From assembly GCA_026874595.1 (NCBI GenBank), contig CM049322.1:54761886-54825885 (forward strand): a DNA stretch of 64,000 nt, given 5' to 3'. Positions 46,344-59,169 of the stretch are shown piece after piece. A program made the translations under genes and the position numbers. Source of the DNA: Sipunculus nudus. Lineage: Eukaryota; Annelida; Sipuncula; Golfingiida; Sipunculidae. A model generated the notes under the pieces. It did no database searches, had not been told where the DNA came from, and saw only the letters and a list, made by a program, of their open reading frames with translations. The first letter of the stretch is position 1. The number at the start of each line of letters is the position of its first letter.

Positions 46344-49017
46344 AATAGTAATACCCGTTTTTAATTTCTTAGCAGCTTCATTTTTGATACATTTAAAGTC
46401 AAACATTAAAATTGTTAATTCAATTAACCTTTACAGTGATTATTTTAAGTTGCCCTGTGCTATGTGGTGGTGGTTAACATTTCATCATGCTGCACACATT
46501 TCCTCATTCAGATTACATTTCTTCTTTTTTTTACTTTGACGTATGATTTTGTATAAATCTGTAACATTATTGAATGGAAGATATTCGCAGGCTTTAGCAA
46601 GGTATCAAGTTTGAGTCATAACAGCACATTGTTAGTTATAGGCTAGCCTCATGAAGGACATATATCAGTGTATGTACCTTGTGACTGAGTATTCATTAGC
46701 AGTAAGGACACATTATAAATAACCCTTTTATAATTTAATCTCGACACCACTAAGCTCTACCAGGTGTTTTGTCTTATAAATTTGCTTTCGATTACCTTTA
46801 ACACATTATGAGGAGAGTCGACATTAACATCAGCCATGGCGAAACTATAAAAGAGAGAATGACTTTGAGGAGTATGGACCATACCGAATGACCAATGCTA
46901 TGGGTGCGTACGCGACATTTTACAATTCATATCATCGCTTGTAACACTGGTAATTATCGCCACTGTAGAGAAAAAAATGTATGAATAAATTGTTAAACAC
47001 TTCGATGTAATTGGAAATAATTTCTGTTTGAACCAACGTTCACTTATGTTTAAATATTTTGACAGGTTTTTCCTTCATTTCCCTTCAATTTTTTTTCTAT
47101 ATTCATTCTATAGAATATTAAATGTAGAGCATGTATTATTTCCGTACAAAACTGAGGTGTGGATGCTAGCAAAAAGTAATATAAGCTAGGGAAAAGTAAT
47201 ATTTTAATAAAATTAATATCGATTTTAAGTGATATATGTCATTCTGTGGCCACCTAGACGGGGTTTCCATTATTTAAATCATTAACTTTTTAATTTTTTT
47301 TGGCGTCAAACGTTTTACGTGTTATTTAAAATTTGCCACAATCCTAGAACCAAGGATTCCATGGCAAACCTATGACAATACTCAAATTAAGCAAAAAAAA
47401 TCCTTGAAATTGTTTTGAGTATTCAAACTACAACAACATATACCCACGTCAGTCAAATGTTATTATTATTATTATCATTGTTTATGTTTATGTTTATGGT
47501 TGAGTCCCTTGTCACTCAGGAGTCCTTATTTGTAATTCCTTGTGACAAAGAAGGCCATTTTATCCTGTTATTCTTTTATCCTAAAGCAATAGTCAATGAG
47601 CTTTAAATTTCTGTGTTCCATGGCAGTTTGAAAATTTGTATTTTTTTCATATATATGAAATAACATGTCGAATGCGCATAATGTATAACATGAAAACAGT
47701 ATAATAATAGTATTACCCGAAAAAAATACATTTGTAATTCCTTCTTGATACAGAACAAAAATGTCTTCATAATCTTTTATTCAAGCATGGGAATCAAAAT
47801 ATGGATTAAATAGGAAAAAAAGTTGAATTTTATGCAAAGTGGAGTGTTTGAGGATATGTCTGTTATGCTGTCATGTCACTGTTCGAATACCAAGTAGATA
47901 AAAGCAACCCAGATCGCCTCCATAAAGGCACAAAAAACATAGCAAGAACACAATTTTCCGGTGGAAAATCATATTTTCTTATTTTCCAAGACCTGTCTCG
48001 TTCTTAACAGGATATTACTCAGCTGAAATATTCTAAACCTCGTGTCGTATTGACGAGGTGTGTTCAAACCTTGTTATACTTTTTCACTGTTCATCTTTGA
48101 ACCAAGTAGTATCTTTCTGTGCCAACCACATGCATGGCTAATAGTCCAATTTTCTGTTCAAGGCAGTGTGCCATTTAACCGAAGGGTAACCTATATTTCA
48201 CTTGTGTACTTTAACACTCTAGTTATTCTTAAACATACACACACGTTTGAATGTTTTTTAGGAGATGGTCTTGGACTGTGGTGGTCTGCGTTATCTAACG
48301 TCGTTACCTATACATTTCATATTCTACAGAGGAAAATTAAGAAACAAACAGCAACCGTCATTTGCACAACGGTCATTTGTGAGAAGATGGGCAATGCCCC
48401 CTGTCGTCTACAGTAAAACTATCATTTCAGCATTCGTCCTAGCCGTTCATGTGACTATGTAATCAATCTGAGCACACTGAGTAGCCGTGGTTAAATAGAA
48501 AATGTCCTATAATATATTGAGATTATAATTATTATTCCTTCTGTCACACTAGTCTTTCTTAGTTTAAAAATCTCTCACCTCTAGGTGATCAGTTTAAGTC
48601 AGATTTTAAGATAAAACAGCTCTAGCCTACTCATGCATAGGCGAAAGTGTGAGTGTTGAGATAACATACATTTAGTACCTCAGCTAAAGTTTTATTTCTC
48701 AAAACACTAACTATATATCTAATATTTAATGGTTTGTGGAGACACCAACAGATATTATGTGTTGGTTTATAACATATATATTATGTGGTCTGTCAAACGT
48801 TTTGAAACTATAAGGATCAGAGTTTAATTAGAAAGAGACCAATATTCAAGGGCGAAATATTGCAATAATTGACGCTATTATTTTTGTTAGTCATAATGAT
48901 ATATCTGTTACCCAATATCTCCACTTCTGTCTGTTTAGTTTCTGTGTGTCAACATGATCTTTCCACTTCTCAGTTAAGTTGGAGACAGAGACAACTTGGA
49001 CAAATCCAATAAGAGCA

Positions 49018-49040
49018 CAAAAAAAAAAAAAAAAAAAAAA
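49018..49040. repeat. Poly(A) tract, copy A
   Basis: 22 A's (49019-49040) on the plus strand; copy B has 20 (57794-57813). Confidence 0.9.
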
Positions 49041-49824
49041 GAACACGATCGCATCTCGATTTTTTTTCTTCCTTCACATAGCCTGTCCGGTTCTTGGTGC
49101 ATATCTCACGAGGTGTTATATACTTAAAAAGATACTCACCATGTTTTCAATGTTAATTGTTACAGGATTTCTGGGTAAATAACTATTGAAAGATGAAATG
49201 GGGACTGAAGGACATTAGTATGTGTACATTGTGTGGTAAAGGAATTGAAGCAGTCATATGATTGTGTTAAATGTATTTGGCAACAAGTACACAATATAGT
49301 TGATTTAAGATACTATTAGAATTGCTTTAACACAATGATGCCCTTCTTGGTATTCATGATTTTGCAGACAGTTTATGTATATGTATTTTTATGAAAACGA
49401 TGATACAATTATTTGAGAAGGCACCCCCCCCCCTTCTTAAGCCAATTATTGATATATGGATAGAAACTACGATACCTTGTACGGGCACTCCCGGCTGGAT
49501 TGGTGAACTATAGAACAATGCATACGATAACGGATGTATCATTGGCTCAACGAGCTATAACTTGCCTAATGTCTTATCTGGAAGGTTTGGTTTTATACTC
49601 GAGACATTACGTTTTCCCTAAAGAATGGACACATGACCCCTAGACACTAAACAGGACCATTGATTATATGTTAATAACTGAACAGGCCTATTTGTCCGTT
49701 ATTCCTGAAACATGTAAGGCATCTTAGAATCTCTATATTGCGACAACTGATACAGATGTAACTTATTTACGCATGGGCATTAAAGTATTTCTTCTTCTAA
49801 AGTGAAAATGAGCGTCTATAACAA

Positions 49825-50153
49825 TGCGGTTAGGGGCCTGGACAGCTGGGCGGTAAAATGTCCGGCCTTGTCAGCTGGAGACCCGGGTTCGATGCCAGGT
49901 ACTGCCATAATAATGAGTTGTAGTGGCCCGTCCAATGTCGATGGTTCTCTCCGGGTTCTCCGGCTTCCTCCACCTCTTTCACTACCAACCTAAACTCTAT
50001 TAGTGTCTTCTACTTTTGCCTTGAATATCTAACCGCAAAACCGACTCCGTCTGTTAAACTTTGTCATTGCTGAGGGACCCAGTGAGTGCCGGATATTCCG
50101 GACACCTGTGACTGGCTTGAGCGCCGACTCATTTTTAGTCAGTCAGTCAGTAA
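49825..50153 (+). mobile_element. tRNA-derived SINE, copy A
   Basis: A pol III B box GGTTCGATGCC at 49886-49896 matches the consensus exactly; an A-box-like tggacagctgg lies about 40 bp before. A core follows with ggttctctccgggttctccgg and cttcctccacc, then a 3' part ending in a CAGT tandem (50138-50151). The CTCCGG-rich core resembles conserved SINE core domains described from metazoans including bivalves (recalled, not searched). The 63-codon open frame over it is not a gene. Confidence 0.65.
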
Positions 50154-50393
50154 CAATGAGGGTCGCCTGTTACTACCCACTGAGTAAAAGGTAAATATAA
50201 CAAATTACAGACCATGAAGGTGAACAAGTTTGCACGAAGTTTTGTTTGCGTGGCATTTATGACTAGGCTTTCCTACGTCCAGAGTATTAATTAACTGTTT
50301 GTGTTCAATGCGGTGCCTTGCACATCGGTTTTTGTATCACCTGTTATGATCAGCGTATGACAAATTATGCTGATATGATGTGTCATGTTCTTC

Positions 50394-51689
50394 AGCTGTA
50401 ATAAGTATTAAGTTGTTCTTTAACTATGTATGTCTTTGGGCCGAGTGAATCATGCTGTGATGTCAACAAAATGGCTGGATAATTCATTTAATTGATTATG
50501 GCTTATTTTATCAGCAAGGTAAAAAATATATAACCTGTGGACTTACTTTCAGGTTATATATATTAATCATAATTGTTCCACATGCGGCGTATTTTCCTTT
50601 GTTCTAACTGTACGTTTAAATCTGCTTGCATCACAGAGACATGAAAAGTGACCATGCAAGTGAAGTTGCATAGCGACTTTCCAAATATGGCAAAGAACTG
50701 GTGCGCTGCCAAAAAAATGACACGCGTGGCCTTCGCCCAAGGAGGCGGAGCATGTGGGACAAATCAGTTATAGCCCAATGAAATGTAAAACAAGCCATGA
50801 GATTTGCTCGGCTTGTGACAATCATAGCAGGCTCGCCTAAACGGCTCGCCAGCCATGTGACACAAGCCTCGGAAACCTCACGGCTTGCATAACATTTCAT
50901 TGGGCTATAACCAATACTTATACATCGCCTTTATCATGTATTCAGCGGACATACTTTACATTGTTGTGATAAGCCTTCCTCGGCGTTATCTCATTATTCT
51001 GCATTAGCATCAAATCTACTGGCTAAACAGAATATATAAATATTAAAAAGAGAGAAATAAAACCATCAAGTTGGTTCGAACAGCCAAACGACTTACATGT
51101 CAAGTGGTGAAAACGGTGTTTTTATCCATTATTAATAGCACATCAAGTTTTTTTATAGGGGAAACACGACCAATTGTCGAATAACTAGCATAAATTTAAA
51201 AAATCATTAATGGCAGCATTTCTTCAAAATCCCTTTCTTTTGAATTCGATTAATATCATATGCAGGAATAACGTTATATGTTACAGGCACTCCCTTCTGG
51301 AATGTTCGAGTAATTAAAAATTTATACAATTAAAAAAAAATGAGAGACTCGTGGTCCTATGTTCTGCTTATATGGCACTTACTAACTATAGAGACGGACA
51401 TATAAATTTAAATCATAGTAATTGGTTGAGTGTCAGTTATTTTTTTTTTTTAATTTAATCATTTCGTCATTGCCTTATGAATTTATACCATACTCCTGTC
51501 TACTCAACAAGACCGTCATTTATATGTACATAAAAATACAAGCATAAGCCTCTCCCCTATATGCAAATTGCATGTTCTTCTAATATGTATTCTAATAGAA
51601 ATGATAGTTCAGATTTGATGGTGCAGGCAGGTCTTTGTTTTTATAATTCGCGTTAACGTTTACTTATAATAATATTCTCTGATAATTTT
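50394..51689. other. Spacer between duplication copies A and B
   Basis: 1296 bp of single-copy DNA with a 145-bp foldback element (50767-50911). No gene seen. The minus-strand open frame at 50631-50900 is the translation of the foldback and its flank. Confidence 0.7.
50767..50911. mobile_element. 145-bp foldback (MITE-like) element
   Basis: Nearly the whole element is an inverted repeat: the outer 20 bases (gttatagcccaatgaaatgt) are perfectly complementary to 50892-50911, and the match continues imperfectly to a centre near 50839. It would fold into one long hairpin. No clear target-site duplication was recognised. Confidence 0.75.
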
Positions 51690-53291
51690 ACAACAGCTTC
51701 CTTTCAAATACAATTGACATTTACCACGGTAGAAAGCCAAACAACTTATTAGGAAGATCATTGGATGGAAAAGAATAAAGTGAAAATGATAACGACACAC
51801 CAGCAAACATTTTAGTTTAATTCTGCATAGGACGAGCGTATTTTAGTATCAACTTATTACTGAATGTTTGCTGTCAATTAAGACAAATACTAGACATCCC
51901 TTTGCAACATAATATCGACAAACCAAGCATTACCAGCTGTCTTTATCTGATAAATTTGAACATCCATGTTATGTTTATATGGCAAGGTCAACTGTCTAAG
52001 TTGTTTTTTTAATATTCCACTACCTTATCTCTGTATAGGTTTACCAAAGTTTTCTACCCTCTCCAGGCACCGTGTAAAGATCTGGTGCATGTTTGATAAA
52101 TCAATGCTATTCTTGATAACCTTTCCATATTTATTTCGCTCACTTTGAGACCAGGAACCTGACGGATAGGTCCCTGAGCTGCTAAAAGAGGTAGAAATAT
52201 TCTTACGTTCTAGTTTCTCACCTACTTTTTTGAGATATGACCAACACAACTATTTCACCTGCAATATATCACCACGATTTTTGTTATTTATATATAAAGT
52301 CTCATTAATTGCAAATGTACTAGTTGGTGACTGAACATTAACACTTGTTTGTAAGGAAACATACACAATACAATATTTTTACTATGTGATGTTTAAAAGT
52401 ACAGAATCCAGACACATATGGCTAGATATCGATTCGGTATTTGTTGGTACCATAAATATGATATTACAACATCGTCAGCTGATATACGCAATCCGCATCA
52501 TGGATTTATGAAGTATTGTATGTAATTAAAAAAGTTAAATCTCGTGTTGTATTTTTTATTGTCAGACTGCTTATACTCTAAATGTTTCTACTACTTAATG
52601 AACAATAATATTAGCGGACAAAAATACCTTTCATTTAAATTATGCTGATGTTGATTGTTGCCCGGGTTTCGTGAGGTAATATATTCGTGTAAAGATCTAT
52701 GTGTATGCATTTATGCATGTAGTTAATAAAATCCTGTAACGTCATTGTTAAATTTCAAATGAGCATTTCCTGCATTCGTGATTTCTAATTAAGCAAACAT
52801 TGTCTCTGTTCAGTAACTGATTGTATCACAGTAGCGACCGATCTCACGTGATCAGGTGACAGGAACTTAAAGTGTATGCCGGTGTATACTTATCAGAGTT
52901 CTGTCAAGAAACATGACAGGATTATATATTTGTTTATTTTCAGTTTATTTTGATTTTATATATACCCGAAGTATAGTTGTAAACAATATATGTTTAAAAT
53001 GAAAGCGACCAGATAATTATATATCTGATATAATTTTTCCACATAAAACTCAAAATGTAACACCAACACAAATATAAGGCAAGTAACTCAGAGGCATTAA
53101 TACAAACCCTTCAGACATGATCAGACAACATGGCGTACATGGAAAATGTAGTGCACAAAATGGTGTCTTAGATAAGGGAACAGAGCTAACATACCAACGG
53201 GCCTGGCTACCGACTGTTTGGCAATAGAATAATCAATCATGTTGATCTAAGACAAGCTGAAAGTTCCATGTAAACAAGGTAGGAAACCTAC

Positions 53292-53358
53292 CTTGGACAG
53301 CGACCACAAGGAAGTAGAATTACGCACACAAGAAGACACCTCCATCGGGTGGAGACAT
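53292..53358 (-). pseudogene. Signal-peptide exon, copy B, with stop codon
   Basis: Same exon as 44228-44294 with ATG at 53358 (MSPPDGGVFLCA), but codon 13 is TAA where copy A has TTA (Leu). The donor CCAAG-GTAGGT is intact. The change removes the hydrophobic core, so copy B cannot start a secreted or membrane protein from this ATG. Confidence 0.6.
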
Positions 53359-53450
53359 ATTTGCCGCTATTGTAAGTCGCACCTATAGTTCAAATAAAGT
53401 TAATCTCGAAACCCGATGTCACTTATCACTACACACGTGTTCCGCCACTG

Positions 53451-53458
53451 TATTTATA
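53451..53458 (-). promoter_or_regulatory. TATA-like box upstream of signal exon B
   Basis: TATAAATA on the minus strand at the same distance from the ATG as in copy A. Confidence 0.3.
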
Positions 53459-54082
53459 ACTTAATAAGCAGTGGAAATTTCTTATTTATATTTACCGTTG
53501 GACTTTGTGTAATCTTACGCCGTCACATAGAGGTCGACTGATTGAAAGCTTGGTTATAGGCCAGCTATAAATGATTGATATGTTAGTTTGTTTCGAGGTA
53601 GGTTGTTAAATAAAACTTACGCATGTGTCACTAGTTCACTCACTCTACCCAGTATATGAATTGAGTCGTTAATGTGGCAACGTTTTTAATATTATTAAGC
53701 GCTCCGTATGTTACTGTCAGGCAATCCTTTTATTCAGAACATCTGGATATTATTTATCATATGAGATATCATGTGTAGTGCACTTTTCAGGTTCATTTAT
53801 TAAATTTTACTACTTATTGATACTTCATTCAATTTGAAATTTTACATTTTGAAATTAATAAAAGTAAATCATATCTTATATTTATTAAAAGCAGATGAAT
53901 ACTGTAAAACATTTTCAGGAACAGTTAATAAAAATGGCATGTTTTTTTACACAGAGCTTAGCATAAAATACCTGTAGATGATAAGTACACGTAAGAATTA
54001 CACCCTGACTCTAAAAGGCTATATTTAAATATAAAATAAAAATATCTGTTTGGTTTCACCAAGAAATCGTAATATCCTAACA

Positions 54083-54084
<2 letters not shown>

Positions 54085-54125
<41 letters not shown>

Positions 54126-54197
54126 GTTTTACTGTAGTAACCTCTGGATTGAGTGGCAGTGTTCATAAATCTGAGCACGTGCTGAGCAAGGGTAAGG

Positions 54198-54251
<54 letters not shown>
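54085..54251. repeat. Two (TA)n microsatellites, copy B
   Basis: TA runs at 54085-54122 and 54199-54251, counterparts of those in copy A with different lengths. Confidence 0.95.
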
Positions 54252-54254
<3 letters not shown>

Positions 54255-54576
54255 TTTCATGAGGTTAACCCTATTCTAATTTCTGCTTCGAGGCAAACCT
54301 GTGACTCAGAAATTTGTATCGTGAGTCAATCATAGAACATGCAAAATGTTGGTCAAAGGCTTGGTTGTAAAAAAAGATGAGTTTATGTTCAACATACTAC
54401 AAAAAATATTTAAGGGGATAAAATATAGTAAAATCCACTCTCTAAATCAAGTCACAGCTGAACGAAAAATAGAGCAAAAGAGACCACGAATTAAGCTATT
54501 TGAACATTTCTTTAGTATTTCTCATATAATAAGTTCATTGTCGGTTAGACCTACATATATATATGAAAAAAACATC

Positions 54577-54607
<31 letters not shown>

Positions 54608-54629
54608 CGGGGGGGGGGGGGGGGGGGGG
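54577..54629. repeat. (GA)n microsatellite followed by 21-G tract, copy B
   Basis: GA repeat 54577-54603, then tgacc and a run of 21 G's (54609-54629). Confidence 0.95.
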
Positions 54630-57600
54630 ATTTGCTATAAGGAAAAATTTGTTATCACAATCAGTCAAAGTGTCAAGATATTTAAGAATCTTCGTCGGAA
54701 AATATAAAAAAACCTTTGATTATATAATTTTGCATATGTCAGCAAAGCCAGATAATAATATATTTAAATGTATATAAATGCTGACATACATGATTTTATA
54801 TGAAGGTGCTACAGGAGTGGCATCACTTGGAAAAGCAACCATGCTTAGAAATAGGGCCCTTCAAAAATAGGAAGGGTGATTATGGTAAATATTGGATGCG
54901 AAAATGAGCGTTTTTAAAATAAAAAGAATGCTGAAAGTTAAGAGTTTAACATTTCGATTACATTTTTTACAAGTTTTGTGAGCTGTTTAGATATTTACAG
55001 AGAAAATGAATTGATGTTATGCATTTATCATTGAGTTATCCCCATTACCCTCCGGAAGTGGTACACCGCTTAATACGGACACATAGCAGATATCGTGTCA
55101 CCTGGACTTTATAGAATAGTAATACCCGTTTTTTAATTTCTTAGCAGCTTCATTTTCGATACATTTAAAGTCAAACATTAAAATGGTTAATTCAATTAAC
55201 CTTTACAGTGATTATTTTAAGTTGCCCTGTGCTATGTGGTGGTGGTTAACACTTCATCATGCTCCACACATTTCCTCATTCAGATTACATTTCTTCTTTT
55301 TTTTTACTTTGACGTATGATTTTGTATAAATCTGTAACATTATTGAATGGAAGATATTCGCAGGCTTTAGCAAGGTATCACGTTTGAGTCATAACAGCAC
55401 ATTGTTAGTCATAGGCTAGCCTCATGAAGGACATATATCATTTGTGTGTACCTTGTGACTGAGTATTCATTAGCAGTAAGGACACATTATAAATACCCCT
55501 TTTATAATTTAATCTCGACACCACTAAGCTCTACCGGGTGTTTTGTCTGATAAATTTGCTTCCGATTACCTTTAACACATTATGAGGAGAGTCGACATTA
55601 ACATCAGCCATGGAGAAACTATAAAAGAGAAAATGACTTTGAGGAGTATGGACCATACCGAATGACCAATGCTATGGGTGCGTACGCGACATTTTACAAT
55701 TCATATCATCGCTTGTAACACTGGTAATTATCGCCACTGTAGAGAAAAAAATGTATGAATAAATTGTTAAACACTTCGATGTAATTGGAAATAATTTCTG
55801 TTTGAACCAACGTTCACTTATGTTTAAATATTTCGACAGGATTTTCCTTCATTTCCGTTCAATTTTTTTTCTATATTCATTCTATAGAATATTAAATGTA
55901 GAGCATGTATTATTTCCGTATAAAACTGAGGTGTGGATGCTAGCGAAAAGTAATATAAGCTAGGGAAAAGTAATATTTTAATTAAATTAATATCGATTTT
56001 AAGTGATATATGTCATTCTGTGGCCACCTAGACGGGGAATCCATTATTTAAATCATTAACTTTTTAATTTTGTTTGGCGTCAAACGTTTTACGTGTTATT
56101 TAAAATTTGCAACAATCCTAGAACCAAGGATTACATGGCAAACCTATGACAATACTCAAATTAAGCAAAAAAATCCTTGAAATTGTTTTGAGTACTCAAA
56201 CTACAACAACATATACCCACGTCAGTCAAATGTTATTATTATTATTATCATTGTTTATGTATATGTTTATGTTATGGTTGAGTCCCTTGTCACTCAGGAG
56301 TCCTTATTGTAATTCCTTGTGACAAAGAAGGCCATTTTATCCTGTTGTTCTTTTATCCTAAAGCAATAGTCAATGAGCTTTAAAATTCTGTGTTCCACGG
56401 CAGTTTCAAAATTGTATTCTTGTCTCCGTATATATGAAATAACATGGCGAATGCGCATAATGTATAACATGAAAACAGTATAATAATAGTATTACCCGAA
56501 AATAATACATCTGTAATTCCTTCTTGATACAGAACAAGTATGTCTTCATAATTTTTTATTCAAGCATGGGAACCAAAATATGGATTAAATAGGAAAAAAA
56601 GTTAAACTTTATGCAAAGTGGAGTGTTTGAGGATATGTCTGTTATGCTGTCATGTCACTGTTCGAATACCAAGTAGATAAGACCAACCCGGATCGCCTCC
56701 ATAAAGGCACAAAAAATATAGCAAGAACACAATTTTCCGGTGGAAAATCATATTTTCTTATTTTCCAAGACCTGTCTCGTTCTTAACAGGATATTACTCA
56801 GCTGAAATATTCTAAACCTCGTGTCGTATTGACGAGGTGTGTTCAAACCTTGTTATACTTTATCACTGTTCATCTTTGAACCAAGTAGTATCTTTCTGTG
56901 ACAACCACATGCATGGCTAATAGTCCAATTTTCTGTTCAAGGCAGTGTACCATTTAACCGAAGGGTAACCTATATTTCACTTGTGTACTTTAACACTCTA
57001 GTTATTCTTAAACATACACACACGTTTAAATGTTTTTTAGGAGATGGTCTTGGACTGTGTTGGTCTGCGTTATCTAACGTTGTTACCTATACTTTTCATA
57101 TTCTACAGAGGAAAATTAAGCCACAAACAGCAACCGTCATTTGCACAACGGTCATTTGTGAGAAGATGGGCAATGCCCCCTGTCGTCTACAGTAAAACTA
57201 TCATTTCAGCATTCGTCCTAGCCGTTCATGTGACTATGTAATCAATCTGAGCACACTGAGTAGCCGTGGTTAAATAGAAAATGTCCTATAATATATTGAG
57301 ATTATAATTATTATTCCTTCTGTCACACTAGTCTTTCTTAGTTTAAAAATCTCTCACCTCTAGGTGATCAGTTTATGTCAGATTTCAAGATAAAACAGCT
57401 CTAGCATACTCATGCAAAGGTGAAAGTGTGAGTGTTGAGATAACATACATTTAGTACCTCAGCTAAAGTTTTATTTCTCAAAACACTAACTATATATCTA
57501 ATATTTAATGGTTTGTGGAGACACCAACAGATATTATGTGTTGGTTTATAACATATATATTATGTGGTCTGTCTAACGTTTTGAAACTATAAGGATCAGA

Positions 57601-57793
57601 GTTTAATTAGAAAGAGACCAATATTCAAGGGCGAAATATTGCAATAATTGACGCTATTATTTTTGTTAGTCAGATATACCTGTTACCCAATATCTCCACT
57701 TCTGTCTGTTTAGTTTCTGTGTGTCAACATGATCTTTCCACTTCTCAGTTAAGTTGGAGACAGAGACAACTTGGACAAATCCAATAAGAGCAC

Positions 57794-57813
57794 AAAAAAA
57801 AAAAAAAAAAAAA
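57794..57813. repeat. Poly(A) tract, copy B
   Basis: 20 A's, counterpart of 49019-49040. Confidence 0.9.
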
Positions 57814-58600
57814 GAACACGATCGCATCTCGATATTTTTTCTTGCTTCAAATAGCCTGTCCGGTTCTTTGTGCATATCTCACGAGGTGTTATATACTTAA
57901 AAAGATACTCAACATGTTTTCAATGTTAATTGTTACAGGATTTCTGGGTAAATAACTATTGAAAGATGAAATGGGGACTGAAGGACATTAGTATGTGTAC
58001 ATTGTGTGGTAAAGAAATTGAAGCAGTCATATGATTGTGTTAAATGTATTTGGCAACAAGTACACAATATAGTTGATTTAAGATACTATTAGAATTGCTT
58101 TAACACAATGATGCCCTTCTTGGTATTCATGATTTTGCAGACAGTTTATGTATATGTATTTTTATGAAAATAATGATGCAATTATTTGAGAAGGCAGCCC
58201 CCCCCCCCCTTCTTAAGCCAATTATTGATATATGGATAGAAACTACGATACCTTGTACGGGCACTCCCGGCTGGATTGGTGAACTATAGAACAATGCATA
58301 CGATAACGGATGTATCATTGGCTCAACCAGCTATAACTTGCCTAATGTCTTATCTGGAAGGTTTGGTTTTATACTCGAGATATTACGGTTTCCCTAAAGA
58401 ATGGACACATCACTCCTAGACACTAAACAGGACTATTAATTATATGTTAATAACTGAACAGGCCTATTTGTCCGTTATTCCTGAAACATGTAAGGCATCT
58501 TAGAATCTCTATATTGCGACAACTGATACAGATGTAACTTATTTACGCGTGGGCATTAAAGTATTACTTCTTCTAAAGTGAAAATGAGCGTCTATAACAA

Positions 58601-58930
58601 TGCGGTTAGGGCCCTGGACAGCTGGGCGGTAAAATGTCCGGCCTTGTCCGCTGGAGACCCGGGTTCGATGCCAGGTATTGCCATAATAATGGGTTGTAGT
58701 GGCCCGTCCAATGTCGATGGTTCTCTCCGGGTTCTCCGGCTTCCTCCACCTCTTTCACTACCAACCTAAACTTTATTAGTGTCTTCTACTTTTGCCTTGA
58801 ATATCTAACCGCAAACCCGACTCCGTCTGTTAAACTTTGTCATTGCTGAGGGACCCAGTGAGTGCCGGATATTCCGGACACCTGTGACTGGCTTGAGCGC
58901 CGACTCATTTTTAGTCAGTCAGTCAGTAAC
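58601..58930 (+). mobile_element. tRNA-derived SINE, copy B
   Basis: Same insertion as 49825-50153, copied with the segment. The B box GGTTCGATGCC and the CAGT-repeat end are intact, with a few substitutions. Confidence 0.65.
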
Positions 58931-59169
58931 AATGAGGGTCGCCTGTTACTACCCACTGAGTAAAAGGTAAATATAACAAATTACAGACCATGAAGGTGAA
59001 CAAGTTTGCACGAAGTTTTGTTTGCGTGGCATTTATGACTAGGCTTTCCTACGTCCAGAGTATTAATTAACTGTTTGTGTTCAATGCGGTGCCTTGCACA
59101 TGGTTTTTTGTATCACCTGTAATGATCAGCGTATGACAAATTATGCTGATATGATGTGTCATGTTCTTC

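Larger units (their letters stand above)
42568..50393. repeat. Segmental duplication copy A (7.8 kb)
   Basis: Matches 51690-59169 in direct orientation with high identity from acaacagcttcc to gtgtcatgttcttc. Copy A has about 243 bp (45958-46200) absent in copy B, plus smaller indels and different microsatellite lengths. It contains a signal-peptide exon, microsatellites and a SINE. Confidence 0.93.
51690..59169. repeat. Segmental duplication copy B (7.5 kb)
   Basis: Direct copy of 42568-50393. Differences include the loss of 243 bp at about 54966, a stop in the signal exon, a longer G tract (54609-54629), and shorter first TA and GA runs. Outside indels the identity is high, suggesting a fairly young duplication. 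Confidence 0.93.

Noticed and set aside
48060-48462. Plus-strand frames in copy A (and 56983-57241 in B) considered as an exon after a TTTTTAG acceptor
   Set aside because: Two overlapping frames are equally open, there is no domain, and substitutions between A and B show no coding pattern.
49860-49900. A true tRNA gene
   Set aside because: Has a B box but no cloverleaf that closes, and a SINE core follows.
49802-49993. 63-codon plus-strand frame
   Set aside because: It is the tRNA-derived SINE.
50631-50900. 89-codon minus-strand frame
   Set aside because: Mostly the palindromic element; an open frame across an inverted repeat is not evidence of a gene.
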